DNA from: Phytoactinopolyspora limicola
GTDB taxonomy: Bacteria > Actinomycetota > Actinomycetes > Jiangellales > Jiangellaceae
Length of the DNA stretch: 64,000 bases
Direction: 5' to 3'
NCBI RefSeq assembly: GCF_011320225.1
Contig: NZ_JAAOEN010000001.1
Span: forward strand, 1,094,725 to 1,158,724
Positions 1 to 8,879 of the stretch are shown here, one piece after another; the stretch's first letter is position 1; each line of letters opens with the position of its first letter. The notes beneath the pieces were generated by a model. The model worked only from the letters and a program-made list of their open reading frames with translations, ran no database searches and was not told where the DNA came from. The position numbers were made by a program, and so were the translations under genes.

Positions 1-434
1 TCGGGGCGGACGAGACCGTCGCCCCGCCGCCGGCTCGTGCGGCGTTGGGGCTGGACGTCACCGATCGTGCGTTCCGGATCGAACGGCTGCGGTCGGCGGA
101 CGGTGCACCGATGGCACACGAGGTGTCGTGGTTACCGGCGTCGCCGTTGCCGGGCCTGCTGGAGCGCGATCTCACCAGCTCGGTGTATTCGATCTTGGCG
201 CATGACTATGGGCGGGTGCTGGACTCGGCGGCTCAGAGCGTGTGGGCCGAGGGCGCCGATCCGCTGCGGTCACGGCTGTTGCGGGTACCGCCGGCTGCTC
301 CGCTGTTGGTGTTCCGGAAGACGTCGTACGCCTCCGGCCGGCCGTTGGAGCACGTCACGTCGTGGTATCGCGCCGATCGATATCAGGTGCACATGACCCT
401 CGACAGTGCCCTGCACGGTCATCGGTCTCCGTGA
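1..434 (+). CDS. GntR/HutC-family transcriptional regulator, C-terminal part
   Basis: The frame is open from the left edge, so the N-terminal winged helix is outside the window and about 143 residues are visible. They resemble a UTRA ligand-binding domain: a segment with WLPASPLPGL, then VYSILAHDYG, a strand PLLVFRKTSYASG and the closing pattern EHVTSWYRADRYQVHM. HutC-type GntR regulators use this domain to sense a small effector. Target genes cannot be seen here. The stop codon lies 18 bp before the next gene. Confidence 0.75.
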   Translation, partial: GADETVAPPPARAALGLDVTDRAFRIERLRSADGAPMAHEVSWLPASPLPGLLERDLTSSVYSILAHDYGRVLDSAAQSVWAEGADPLRSRLLRVPPAAPLLVFRKTSYASGRPLEHVTSWYRADRYQVHMTLDSALHGHRSP

Positions 435-452
435 GCGTGAGAAGCTGGGATC

Positions 453-1529
453 ATGGGCCTTTTTCGACGGAGGATGAAGCGTGCGGTGGACCCGCGCCCA
501 GCCATCGCAGAGTTCTGGTCGTGGTGGGCCGAACACCGCGATGAGGTGGTCGCCGCGTTGGACGGCGGCCGCACCGAAGATGTCCTGCGGCTGGTGCAGC
601 CCTGGGTCATGGCTATAGATGAGCGGCTCACCTGGGATATCACGGGCAGCGAGCAGAAGCGGTTCGGACTGGTGGTCACCACCGGCGGACACGACGAACT
701 GCGGTCGACCACTGAGCGTTGGCGGTTGTCGGCGCCGGATGACCCCGAGGTCGAGTTCTTGTCCACCCGCCGGCGTGATCCGGCGGCCCTGGAGACGGCA
801 GTGCTCGACGTCGACGGGTACGAGTTCGCGTTGCGCGAGATGGTTGTTGGTGCGCGTGTCGACACCACCGCGCGACGAGTAGACGTGATCGTGCACCACC
901 CGCTGTTCACCTTGGTGGATCAGGATCACCGGTTGCGGGTGGCGTTCCATGGCCTTGACGTCGCGCTGGGTGAGGCGGCGGTGGAGCGGTGGCTCGGCGC
1001 CGTCAACGTGTCGGTCGACGCTCCGATCGACGCCATAGCTCTGACGTCGCTGGAACACGTGGTGGCACAGCTGGCCGGCGAGCCGGCCGGTGCTGTGGCC
1101 AACGCTGGCGAGACGGGCGACGGGGGCGAGTGGGCGGCCATGAAAGGACAGACCGCCAAGGGCCCCGTGTTCGTGATCGTGCGCCGCTCGGCCAACCGAT
1201 ACACCCACCCACTCGTCGACACCCATCTGGCGGTTGTTCTGACGTATGAGGCCGGTGCCAACGGCATGCCCCTCGACCCCTCGATCTCCCAGGAGATCGA
1301 GGAACTGGAAGGGCACGTCATCGAGGCCTTGGGTGGTGAGGGGCCGCACGCGTTGCATGTCGGACACGTGACCGGCGGTGGCCAGGTGGTCGCGCACTTC
1401 TACCTTGACGGGCTGGAACGCGACCCGGAGCTGGCCCGCCCGGTTCTTGACAAGTGGAGCCGCGGGAAGGTGTCGATGGCGATGGCGTACGACCCCCTGT
1501 GGGAGCACGTGGCTCCCTTCCTGCGTTAG
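453..1529 (+). CDS. DUF695-like conserved protein of unknown function
   Basis: A 358-residue soluble protein with no signal peptide or membrane segment. The N-terminal part (about 1-110) has a Trp-rich helix, FWSWWAEHRDEV. The C-terminal part (about 250-358) has the DUF695-like arrangement: VVLTYEAGANGMPL, a helix with EELEGHVIEAL, then VGHVTGGGQVVAHFYLDG. ATG start, with a GGAGG-like run just upstream of the second methionine; the first ATG at 453 gives MGLFRRR. Function unknown; no pathway clue from its neighbours. Confidence 0.6.
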   Translation: MGLFRRRMKRAVDPRPAIAEFWSWWAEHRDEVVAALDGGRTEDVLRLVQPWVMAIDERLTWDITGSEQKRFGLVVTTGGHDELRSTTERWRLSAPDDPEVEFLSTRRRDPAALETAVLDVDGYEFALREMVVGARVDTTARRVDVIVHHPLFTLVDQDHRLRVAFHGLDVALGEAAVERWLGAVNVSVDAPIDAIALTSLEHVVAQLAGEPAGAVANAGETGDGGEWAAMKGQTAKGPVFVIVRRSANRYTHPLVDTHLAVVLTYEAGANGMPLDPSISQEIEELEGHVIEALGGEGPHALHVGHVTGGGQVVAHFYLDGLERDPELARPVLDKWSRGKVSMAMAYDPLWEHVAPFLR

Positions 1530-1665
1530 CGCGGGTGCGCCTGGGCGCGGCGCGCCCAACCGGACATTCTCCGTACGTCGTGTCCGGCCAGGCGCAAGGT
1601 GTTCTAGAGTCGGCTCATGTGGGATGTCAGCGTCCACGCCAGCCAGCTGTGACGGGAGAAATGTG

Positions 1666-2067
1666 ATGACCACGAGGTCCGCGGCCGACGCCGATGTGTC
1701 GACCGGCCGGCTGATCGCGGAGATCAAGGAGGACGTGTCCGGCCTGGTCCACGACGAGATCGAACTCGCCAAAGCGGAAGTGAAGGCCAGTGCAAAGGCT
1801 GCCGGCCTGGGTGGCGCACTCATCGTGGTCGCCGCCCTGCTCGGCCTATTGGCTCTGGTCATGTTGTCCATCGCGCTCGCATACGGGGTGCACGCGCTGG
1901 GGCTCGGCCTAGGGTGGTCGTTCCTCATCGTGGCGGGCGCTCAGTTGCTGCTGGCCGCGGCCCTGGTGCTCGGAGCCAAGAACCGGTTCGGCGCGGTGGA
2001 GGGTCCGACGCGGGCCCAGGAGGCCGCCCGGCACGCCGTCGACGCCCTGCGGTCCGGTTCATCGTGA
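1666..2067 (+). CDS. Phage-holin-superfamily-III-like small membrane protein
   Basis: 133 residues. An amphipathic N-terminal helix (VSGLVHDEIELAKAEVKASA) leads into two strong membrane helices (about 45-75 and 80-100) joined by a short turn, then a charged tail. This is the DUF1469/holin_3_6 architecture common as a chromosomal gene in actinobacteria; nothing nearby is phage. ATG at 1666 is chosen because GGGAG lies 8 bp upstream and the longer frame upstream is the antisense-like tail of the preceding gene. Its TGA overlaps the GTG of the next gene, so the two are probably co-translated. M. tuberculosis Rv3669 occupies the same position. Confidence 0.75.
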   Translation: MTTRSAADADVSTGRLIAEIKEDVSGLVHDEIELAKAEVKASAKAAGLGGALIVVAALLGLLALVMLSIALAYGVHALGLGLGWSFLIVAGAQLLLAAALVLGAKNRFGAVEGPTRAQEAARHAVDALRSGSS

Positions 2068-2981
2068 GCTTCGTCCAACTGCTCCACAACGACGTGAAAG
2101 TGCCGGGTCCGTGGAGCCATCGGCAGGTTGCGGCCAACGGCGCCCAGTTCCATGTCGCCGAACTGGGCTCCGGGCCGCTGGTGTTGTTGTTGCACGGTTT
2201 CCCGGAGTTCTGGTGGGCATGGCGGCATCAGCTACCGCGGTTGGCCGCGGAGGGTTGGCGGGTCGTCGCTATGGACCTGCGGGGATACGGCGGCAGCGAC
2301 AAGCCGCCGCGCGGCTACGACCCGGTGACGTTTGCAGCGGACATCGCCGGGGTGATCCAGTCCATTGGTGAGCGGCAGGCTGTGCTGGTCGGGCACAACT
2401 GGGGTGCGTACGGTGCCTGGACGGCGGCGGCGTTGCGTCCTGCGCATGTCCGGGGTGTGGCGGCGTTGTCTATGCCGCATCCGTTGGTGTTGCGCCGGCA
2501 CCTGATGCAAGGTGGCCTGGCGCGGACCGGTTTCCTGTTGGGCGCTCAAACCCCGATGGTGCCGGAACGCAGGCTGACCGCTTCCGACGGAGCCCTGGTC
2601 GAGCGGTTGTTGCGACGATGGGCCGCGCCGGGGAGCGGGTTCCCGGACGATGAGGCGAGCCAGCGATACCGAGCGGCTATGCGGATCTGGCCGGCTCCAC
2701 ATTGCGCCCTGGAGTACATGCGGTGGGCGGTGCGCTCGTTGCCCCGGGCCAACGGGCGGCGGCTGGCGAAACGGCTGGAGCGTCCTATCGACATGCCGGT
2801 CCTACAGATCCATGGTGCGGTCGACCGCAACATCTCGGCGCCGGTGGCCGCGGCGTCACGGGCGTTGGTGGATGGCCAGTACGAGTGGCTGCGGCTGGAA
2901 GGTGTCGGGCATTTCCCGCACGAAGAGGCACCCGACATCGTGGGCGACGCCCTAGCGGAGTGGCTGCGGCGGTTCCGCTGA
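2064..2981 (+). CDS. Alpha/beta hydrolase, epoxide-hydrolase-like (EphE position) with Asn at the nucleophile
   Basis: 305 residues. HGFPE supplies the oxyanion-hole motif (about 47-51). The nucleophile elbow reads GHNWGA, where epoxide hydrolases carry GHDWGA, so the catalytic Asp is replaced by Asn (codon AAC). A late Asp (VDRN) and the His of GVGHFPHEEAP complete the expected triad positions. The start is GTG at 2064, overlapping the previous stop; the longer open frame upstream lies wholly inside the holin-like gene. Family membership is clear, but epoxide hydrolysis is doubtful given the substitution. Convergent with the Mrp operon. Confidence 0.8.
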   Translation: MSFVQLLHNDVKVPGPWSHRQVAANGAQFHVAELGSGPLVLLLHGFPEFWWAWRHQLPRLAAEGWRVVAMDLRGYGGSDKPPRGYDPVTFAADIAGVIQSIGERQAVLVGHNWGAYGAWTAAALRPAHVRGVAALSMPHPLVLRRHLMQGGLARTGFLLGAQTPMVPERRLTASDGALVERLLRRWAAPGSGFPDDEASQRYRAAMRIWPAPHCALEYMRWAVRSLPRANGRRLAKRLERPIDMPVLQIHGAVDRNISAPVAAASRALVDGQYEWLRLEGVGHFPHEEAPDIVGDALAEWLRRFR

Positions 2982-3007
2982 CACCCGAGTCGACCACCTC
3001 GCGCCCG

Positions 3008-3038
3008 CGTCGTGGCCGGGCTGAGGTCGGCCACGACG
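3008..3038. terminator. Bidirectional hairpin between convergent hydrolase and mnhG
   Basis: Perfect 10-bp arms CGTCGTGGCC (3008-3017) and GGCCACGACG (3029-3038) around an 11-nt loop, placed in the 64 bp between two convergent stop codons. No U-tract, as is common in high-GC actinobacteria. Confidence 0.5.
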
Positions 3039-3045
3039 GAGCGCT

Positions 3046-3399
3046 TCAGCCGGCGCGCTCGTCGGCTTCGCGGGACGCGTCGCTGAGTTCGTCGTATTTG
3101 GTAGCCGCCGCGAGCGGGCTGCCCGAGCGGAACGCCGAGCGTCCGAGGGCGAATCCACCGACGGGCGCGGTGACGAACTGTAGCGCTCCGGCTAGGCCGA
3201 GGACGATGAGGCTGGGCCAGGATGGTTTGCTGAAGAATGCCCCGGCCAGGATCAAGACGACGCCGAGGGTGGCGGCCTTGGTCACCGCGCTGAGTCTGGA
3301 GTAGACGTCTGGGAGGCGGATCAACCCCAAGGCGGCGACGGCGATGAAGAAGATGCCGGCGCCGATGCAGACGGCTGCGGCCACGTCTAAGGCGTTCAT
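3046..3399 (-). CDS. mnhG: Monovalent cation/H+ antiporter subunit G
   Basis: 117 residues with three membrane helices and the MnhG/PhaG motif region GLIRLPDVYSRLSAVTKAATLG. It is the last subunit of the Mrp/Mnh complex, a multi-subunit Na+(K+)/H+ antiporter in the cytoplasmic membrane related to complex I. Its ATG overlaps the mnhF stop by 4 bp. The charged tail after residue 90 is longer than in many family members. Confidence 0.92.
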   Translation of the reverse strand: MNALDVAAAVCIGAGIFFIAVAALGLIRLPDVYSRLSAVTKAATLGVVLILAGAFFSKPSWPSLIVLGLAGALQFVTAPVGGFALGRSAFRSGSPLAAATKYDELSDASREADERAG

Positions 3400-3653
3400 C
3401 GATCTCTCCGATCCACCAGGCGGGCCAGCACCACGGTGCCGAGGAAGCCGACCAGGGTAGCCACGAGGACGACGTCGAAGAACATCCTGGTTTCCAGCCG
3501 CACTCCGAGCAGCGCGGCAACCGCCACGAACAGGAAGAACGTGAAGTCGGCCGCGGTGGCGCGGTCGGCGTCGGTCGGTCCGACGACCATCCGCCAGATG
3601 GCGGGCAGGAACGCTGCTGCCATGATGATCAATCCGACGTCGACGATGGTCAT
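3396..3653 (-). CDS. mnhF: Monovalent cation/H+ antiporter subunit F
   Basis: 85 residues, three membrane helices, with the family motif RMVVGPTDADRATAAD following the first helix. The start at 3653 (MTIVDVGL) is preferred over the longer frame because GGAGGG lies 6-11 bp upstream and the extra 16 residues lack family similarity. It overlaps mnhE by 4 bp. Part of the Mrp complex. Confidence 0.92.
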   Translation of the reverse strand: MTIVDVGLIIMAAAFLPAIWRMVVGPTDADRATAADFTFFLFVAVAALLGVRLETRMFFDVVLVATLVGFLGTVVLARLVDRRDR

Positions 3654-4045
3654 GATGTGCCCTCCGTCAACGCGGGGCGGTCGTGGATCCGAAGGGCCCA
3701 CAGCATCTGCCGCTCGAAGGTCTCTAGCTCCTTGCGGAAGTCGGCGGCGTTCTCGGCGTACATGCCATGGACGTAGAGGACGTTCGGCTCGGTGTTGATG
3801 GTGACCGTCAGGGTTCCTGGGGTGAGGGAGATCAGGTTGGCGATCATCGTGATCTCCTTGGGCGTGCGGCTACGGATCGGCAATGCGACGATGCCCGCCT
3901 TCAGCCGCTGCTTGGGGGTGAGTACGTCCCAGGCCACCCACAGACTGGCGACGACGAGGGCGTAAGCGAAGTAGCCACCGAAGAAGATCACCAGCCGGCC
4001 CAGCCGGGCCACCTCCTGGCCGATCCGAATGACGAGTCGAGTCAT
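3650..4045 (-). CDS. mnhE: Monovalent cation/H+ antiporter subunit E
   Basis: 131 residues. Two N-terminal membrane helices (about 15-45) are followed by the cytoplasmic MnhE domain with TPGTLTVTINTEPNVLYVHGM, the usual TPGT signature. 4-bp overlaps with mnhD upstream and mnhF downstream indicate translational coupling within the operon. Confidence 0.92.
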   Translation of the reverse strand: MTRLVIRIGQEVARLGRLVIFFGGYFAYALVVASLWVAWDVLTPKQRLKAGIVALPIRSRTPKEITMIANLISLTPGTLTVTINTEPNVLYVHGMYAENAADFRKELETFERQMLWALRIHDRPALTEGTS

Positions 4046-5538
4046 CGGCCCAACACCGCCTGGACGTAGGCGGAGGTGTCGACCAGACCTTCCGCCGCGG
4101 TTTGTGCCAGTGGCAGTAACACCTCTGCTCCCAGGCCGAGTGAGATGGTGACCAGGGCGAGCAGCGCACCAGGGATGATGAGGGCGCGCCGGATTCGGAC
4201 ATCGGTATCGACCATCACGGTGGTGGCTCGGCCCGGCTGGTCGGCTACCTCGGATGGTGCACCCCAGAACACCGCGTTCCAGATCTTGAGCATCGATAGC
4301 AGGGTGAAGATGCTGACCGCGGCCGCAATGCCACCGGCGAGATATTCACCCTCGTCCATCGCGGCCCGGATGAGGGTGAACTTGGCGATGAACCCGGAGA
4401 ACGGCGGTATACCGGCCAGCGACAACGCAGCGATGAAGAACGAGACGGCGAGAATCGGCTCGCGCCGGGCCATGCCGCCCAACGGGGCGAGCCGGTCGGT
4501 GCCGTATTGCGTTTCGATCGCGCCAGCGGAGAGGAACAAGCTGGCTTTGACGACGGTGTGGTGAAGCAGGTAAAAGATGGCGGCGGCCATGCCGGCGACA
4601 CCGAAGAAGCCGAGCCCGAGGGCGATGTAGCCCACCTGGCTGACCATGTGGAAGGCGAGAATGGCCCGCATGTTGTTCTCGCCGAGGGCACCGAATACGC
4701 CGACGACCATGGTGGTGACGGTGATCGCGAGGATGATGCCCTGGACCTGGCTGGCCCCCTCGAAGTAGACGGAGAAGACGCGGAACAGTCCGTAGATGCC
4801 GATCTTGGTGAGGAGGCCGGAGAACAGCGCGGTGATCGCGGGAGACGCGTAGGGGTAGGTACGCGGAAGCCAGCCGTGCATTGGCACGAGGGCACCCTTG
4901 AGTCCCAGCGCGATCAAGATGACTCCGCCGGCGAAGGCCGCGACACCTGACTCGTGGCCGGCACCGGCCAACTCGCCGAGGTGAACGCTGCCGTTGACCG
5001 CGTAGACGAATGCGATGCCACCGAGCAGGATCGACGACCCGAGGAGGCTGACCGTCAGGTAGATGCGGCCGGCTGCCAGCGCCGGCGTCTTCAGCGACTT
5101 CGAGATCAGTACGTAGCTGGGGAGCAGCGCAACCTCGATCATGACGAAGAGGTTGAACAGGTCGGCGGTGAGGAGGGCGCCGAAGACACCACCGGAGAGC
5201 ACCAGCACCAGCGGGACGATCAGTGGGTCTTCGTCTTCGCCGGTGGCCGACAGAAACATCGAACACACCAGCGTCAACAGGGACATCACCACGAGCACTA
5301 GCGCGCTGAACAGGTCGGCGGCGAAGGCGATGGAGATGCCGGCATCCCAGCTGGCGACCTGTTCGGCGACGACGTCACCGTCCCGCGTCTCGATCACTAG
5401 GAGCACGCCGAAGGTGAGAACGGCGGCTGGGGTGCCGAGCAGGAGCAGCCGGCGTAAGACCAGCCGGCGTTTGGTCATGGGGGACACCGCCGCGGCGAGC
5501 AGCGGGACACCGACGACCAGGGGAAGGAGGTTGTTCAC
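4042..5538 (-). CDS. mnhD: Monovalent cation/H+ antiporter subunit D
   Basis: 498 residues, a proton-pumping NuoN/NuoM-like polytopic protein with about 14 membrane helices. Visible family features are the Glu-containing helix NLFVMIEVALLPSYVL, the Lys-containing segment GLKGALVPMHGWLPRTYPYA and the later LLHHTVVKASLF helix, where charged residues carry protons. The GTG at 5538 overlaps the mnhC stop by 4 bp and matches the usual N-terminus; the longer frame to 5874 is out-of-frame mnhC sequence. Confidence 0.93.
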   Translation of the reverse strand: MNNLLPLVVGVPLLAAAVSPMTKRRLVLRRLLLLGTPAAVLTFGVLLVIETRDGDVVAEQVASWDAGISIAFAADLFSALVLVVMSLLTLVCSMFLSATGEDEDPLIVPLVLVLSGGVFGALLTADLFNLFVMIEVALLPSYVLISKSLKTPALAAGRIYLTVSLLGSSILLGGIAFVYAVNGSVHLGELAGAGHESGVAAFAGGVILIALGLKGALVPMHGWLPRTYPYASPAITALFSGLLTKIGIYGLFRVFSVYFEGASQVQGIILAITVTTMVVGVFGALGENNMRAILAFHMVSQVGYIALGLGFFGVAGMAAAIFYLLHHTVVKASLFLSAGAIETQYGTDRLAPLGGMARREPILAVSFFIAALSLAGIPPFSGFIAKFTLIRAAMDEGEYLAGGIAAAVSIFTLLSMLKIWNAVFWGAPSEVADQPGRATTVMVDTDVRIRRALIIPGALLALVTISLGLGAEVLLPLAQTAAEGLVDTSAYVQAVLGR

Positions 5539-5864
5539 GATGCTCGCTCCTCGTCCGGTACGTCGTCGGCCGGAATGTCCTCGGCTCCGGAGCGAGCCAG
5601 ACCGAACAGGTAGATCGTGATGCCGAACGTGATGACGATGGCGGTCAGGGCGAACGCCTGCGGCAGTGGGTCGGCGGCCTCGGCGGGATCGGAGGTGGAG
5701 ATGAACGAAACGGCCCGGAAGCCCATCCCACCGGCGGCTACGAGCAGCGAGTTGAGCGCGTGGCCGATGAGGACGAAACCGATGGTGACGCGGACTAGGC
5801 CGCGCTGGAGTACGAGGTACACACCCCCGGCCATCAGGATGCCGACGATCACTGCGGCGCTCAT
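5535..5864 (-). CDS. mnhC: Monovalent cation/H+ antiporter subunit C
   Basis: 109 residues, NuoK-like with three membrane helices. Characteristic segments are GGVYLVLQRGLVRVTIGFVL, NSLLVAAGGM and DPLPQAFALTAIVITFG. The acidic tail (about 90-109) is unusually charged. It overlaps mnhA upstream and mnhD downstream by 4 bp. Confidence 0.93.
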   Translation of the reverse strand: MSAAVIVGILMAGGVYLVLQRGLVRVTIGFVLIGHALNSLLVAAGGMGFRAVSFISTSDPAEAADPLPQAFALTAIVITFGITIYLFGLARSGAEDIPADDVPDEERAS

Positions 5865-8653
5865 CGTCGTTCACCCCCCTGGCCCTGCAATACGGGTTCG
5901 GCGACAGAACGCTCCGCTGGGTGGAGGCTCCCTCGGCCGAGCCGTTCGAATGCCACCACCGCCATTCCGAGCACGATGAGGAGGATCCCTACGTCGAACA
6001 GTAGGGACGAGGACAGTCCGATGTCGAGGCTGCCGATGGTGAGGTACCCCCGGAGTGGTCGAAGGAACGAGCCGTCCGCCAGTCCCCACACGCCGACGAG
6101 GACTGACAAGGTGAGCCCGACCCGGATCAGGGGCAGCCCGGCTATCCGGGGCGGGTGTGATGGCCCATGGGGCATCTGCAGCACCCCGACCGCGACGGCG
6201 GCGACCAGCGCGGCGATGAAGCCTCCACCGGGTTCGTAGTGGCCGCGGAGCAGCAGGAATGTGGCGATAGCGGCGATGCCTGGGAACAGGAGCCGGGCAG
6301 TGAACTGGTAGATCACCATGTTGCCGGCCCGGTCGGGTGGGCGCACGGTGGGCAGGTTGCTGAGCTCCGCGCCGGGTGGCGCGGTGTGCCGGAGCAGTGT
6401 GAGTAGCCCGAGCCCGGCGATGGCCAGCACAGTGACCTCGCCGAGGGTGTCCAGCGCCCGGAAGTCGACGAGCACGGTGTTGACGACGTTGCGCCCGCCG
6501 CTGTTGTTCTCCGCTTCACGCATGAGGTACTGGGCCGCTGGTGACTGCTCACGCCGGCCGGTGAGCAGGAAGGTGGCAGCCCCGGCCACGAGCCCGCTGG
6601 CGACGGCGGCCACGGCGGCAACCGCCTTGCGGCTACGCCGGACCTGTTGGAAGAACGGTGGTAGGCGGCGCAACACCAGGACCGCCACGACGACGGTGAG
6701 GATCTCGACGAGCAGCTGGGTCAGGGCGAGGTCGGGTGCCCCAGCGATGAGGAACCAGATGCCGACCACGAATCCGACGACACCGAGGAGAACGATGGCG
6801 CTGATCCGGGACCGGACGAGGCATAGGCTCACGACAGCGACGGCGAGCACGCCGACGACGGCCCAATCCTCGGGGCGGGTGGGCGATACCGGAGTGTCCG
6901 GGACGTCTGGCCACATCAGCACCCCGACGATGCCGAGTGCCAACACGCCGGCGAGTGGCCAGGCCAGGTGCGCTCCAATGGTGCTGGCCTTCGTTGGGGC
7001 ACCGATCCAGGCACCGAGGCGTAGGCAGCCCTGGTAGATGGCGTCGAACGCCCCCGCCCCGGTAATCGGCAGCCGGTGCCGGTGGAGCAGGCCGTCGACT
7101 GGATAACGGCCGAAGAACAGCAGGAGACCGATCATGATCGTGATGGCGGACAGGGCCAGCGGCGCGCTGAACCCGTGCCACAGACTCAACTTGGCGTCGG
7201 TGTCGGTCATCACGGTGTCGGCGACCGTGCGGTTGATCATGGGGGTCAGTACCCCGACGGCCAAGCCGAAGATCAGTCCCAGCGCCGCGGGGATCGCCGC
7301 CGGGGTCAGGAAGGCAGGACTGGGTTCGTATAGGCGCCGCTGGGTGGTTGGTCCGGCAAACGCCCCGTAGAAGATGCGGAAGCCGTAGGCGAAGGTGAGT
7401 CCGGCGGCGCAGACGGCGGTGAGCGCGGCCAGCCACCCCGTCCACTCCGGACCGGGGGTGTCGAGCAGCGCGCTGTAGGCCTCTTCCTTGCTGACGAAGC
7501 CGATGAACGGCGGAATACCGGCCATGGACATGGCGGCGAGCCCGGTCAAGGTGGCCGTGACGGGCATCACCCGGCGTAGTCCGCCCAACTCGCGTACGTC
7601 GCGGCTGCCGGCTTCCCGGTCGATGATGCCCACCAGCATGAAGAGCGTGGCTTTGAACAAGGCGTGGGCGAAGGTGTGTAGAGCGGCGGCCGCGAGCGCG
7701 GCGGGAGTGCCCACCCCAACCAGGGCGATGAGGAAGCCGAGCTGGCTGACGGTCGAGTAGGCGAGCAACGCCTTGAGGTCATGCTGCTTGAGGGCGAACA
7801 GAGCTCCGATGACGGCGGTGGTGAGGCCCACGGTCATGAGCGTGACCTGCCACATCTGCCAGTCGTTGAACAGCGGAGAGAACCGCATCAGCAGATAGAT
7901 GCCGCCCTTGACCAGGGTGGCGGCGTGCAGGTACGCACTCACCGGGGTGATGGCGACCATAGCGTCCGGGAGCCAGAAGTGGAACGGCAACTGGGCGGAC
8001 TTCGTGAACGCGGCGGCCAGAATGAGGATGGCGATGGCCACGGCCAGCGGAGAGTCGGTGACCACCGAGGGGTTGGCCATGATGACCGTCATGTCGGTGG
8101 TGCCGGCCGCCACGGACATGAGCACGATGGCGGATAGCAGTGCCAGGCCGCCGCTGGCGGTTACGACGAACGCGCGGGTGGCCGGCTGGATGGCCCTGAG
8201 GCCCCCTCCGCCGATGAGGAGGAACGACGAGAGGGTCGTGAACTCCCAGAAGATGAACAGCAGGACGAGGTCGCGGGCCAGCACCAGGCCCAGCATCGAC
8301 ATCGCGAACAACGACAGCAGCGAGTAGAAGCGACCGTGATCGCCTTCGGCCTTGAGGTAGCGCGGGCTGTAGGCCATGATCAGTGCGCCGACGCCGAGCA
8401 CCAACATGGCGAATAGGAAGGACAAACCGTCGAGGTGCAGGTGGAAGCTGACGCCGATGCTGGGAATCCAGTCCACCTTCGTGGATACCGAACCGCCATC
8501 GGTGATCTCGGCTGCCTGGGCCGCTATGAGGCCGGCCAGGGCGAGGAAGATGGCAGCGATCGGGTAGCCGGCGTTGCGGCCGAGCCTGGTCGTGAGGGCA
8601 GGAGCCGCCAACGCCGTAGCTGCCAGCGTGCCCAGCGTTACCGGAAGGATCAT
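5861..8653 (-). CDS. mnhA: Monovalent cation/H+ antiporter, fused subunits A and B
   Basis: 930 residues. Residues about 1-600 form the NuoL-like MnhA core with LDGLSFLFAMLVLGVGALI, the FWEFTTLSSFLL helix and LPDAMVAITPVSAYLHAAT. A middle segment (about 600-700) resembles the MbhD/E-like part of MrpA. Residues about 780-920 form MnhB, recognisable from GGGFIAALVAAVAVGVLQM. This A-B fusion is common in actinobacteria and explains the missing separate mnhB. It is the first gene of the five-gene minus-strand operon A/B-C-D-E-F-G. The ATG at 8653 has only a weak ribosome-binding site. Confidence 0.93.
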   Translation of the reverse strand: MILPVTLGTLAATALAAPALTTRLGRNAGYPIAAIFLALAGLIAAQAAEITDGGSVSTKVDWIPSIGVSFHLHLDGLSFLFAMLVLGVGALIMAYSPRYLKAEGDHGRFYSLLSLFAMSMLGLVLARDLVLLFIFWEFTTLSSFLLIGGGGLRAIQPATRAFVVTASGGLALLSAIVLMSVAAGTTDMTVIMANPSVVTDSPLAVAIAILILAAAFTKSAQLPFHFWLPDAMVAITPVSAYLHAATLVKGGIYLLMRFSPLFNDWQMWQVTLMTVGLTTAVIGALFALKQHDLKALLAYSTVSQLGFLIALVGVGTPAALAAAALHTFAHALFKATLFMLVGIIDREAGSRDVRELGGLRRVMPVTATLTGLAAMSMAGIPPFIGFVSKEEAYSALLDTPGPEWTGWLAALTAVCAAGLTFAYGFRIFYGAFAGPTTQRRLYEPSPAFLTPAAIPAALGLIFGLAVGVLTPMINRTVADTVMTDTDAKLSLWHGFSAPLALSAITIMIGLLLFFGRYPVDGLLHRHRLPITGAGAFDAIYQGCLRLGAWIGAPTKASTIGAHLAWPLAGVLALGIVGVLMWPDVPDTPVSPTRPEDWAVVGVLAVAVVSLCLVRSRISAIVLLGVVGFVVGIWFLIAGAPDLALTQLLVEILTVVVAVLVLRRLPPFFQQVRRSRKAVAAVAAVASGLVAGAATFLLTGRREQSPAAQYLMREAENNSGGRNVVNTVLVDFRALDTLGEVTVLAIAGLGLLTLLRHTAPPGAELSNLPTVRPPDRAGNMVIYQFTARLLFPGIAAIATFLLLRGHYEPGGGFIAALVAAVAVGVLQMPHGPSHPPRIAGLPLIRVGLTLSVLVGVWGLADGSFLRPLRGYLTIGSLDIGLSSSLLFDVGILLIVLGMAVVAFERLGRGSLHPAERSVAEPVLQGQGGERR

Positions 8654-8760
8654 AGACCGGACTCAGCCATTGCTTGCTGGCTCACCAGAACGATACCTCC
8701 GCGGGGTCGATGCACGTCGTCAAGTTGCCTGCGATGGCCATTTATCGGGCATAAATAGCT

Positions 8761-8786
8761 ACCAGGCGCCAGCTTTGGCGCCTGGT
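8761..8786 (-). terminator. Hairpin downstream of marP
   Basis: Perfect 10-bp arms ACCAGGCGCC (8761-8770) and GGCGCCTGGT (8777-8786) with a 6-nt loop, about 95 bp after the marP stop on the minus strand and before mnhA. The A/T-rich stretch that follows on the minus strand (TAGCTATTTATG) fits termination of the marP operon and could hold the mnhA promoter. Confidence 0.5.
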
Positions 8787-8879
8787 CTGCTGCGATTTCG
8801 GCACGATTCTACATGCTGGGTGGCGTTGCCCTGATGGCTGGCCTTGGCCGTGCCGGGCGGCAAGGTTTGGGAACGGCTC

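Noticed and set aside
270..1928. 552-residue minus-strand open frame opposite the DUF695-like gene
   Set aside because: It lies antisense to genes with clear start sites and family patterns; its composition is Arg/Pro/His-rich shadow coding with no motif.
1666..2067. Prophage holin and hence a phage remnant
   Set aside because: The holin-III-like family is a common chromosomal membrane protein in actinobacteria, and all neighbours are housekeeping genes.
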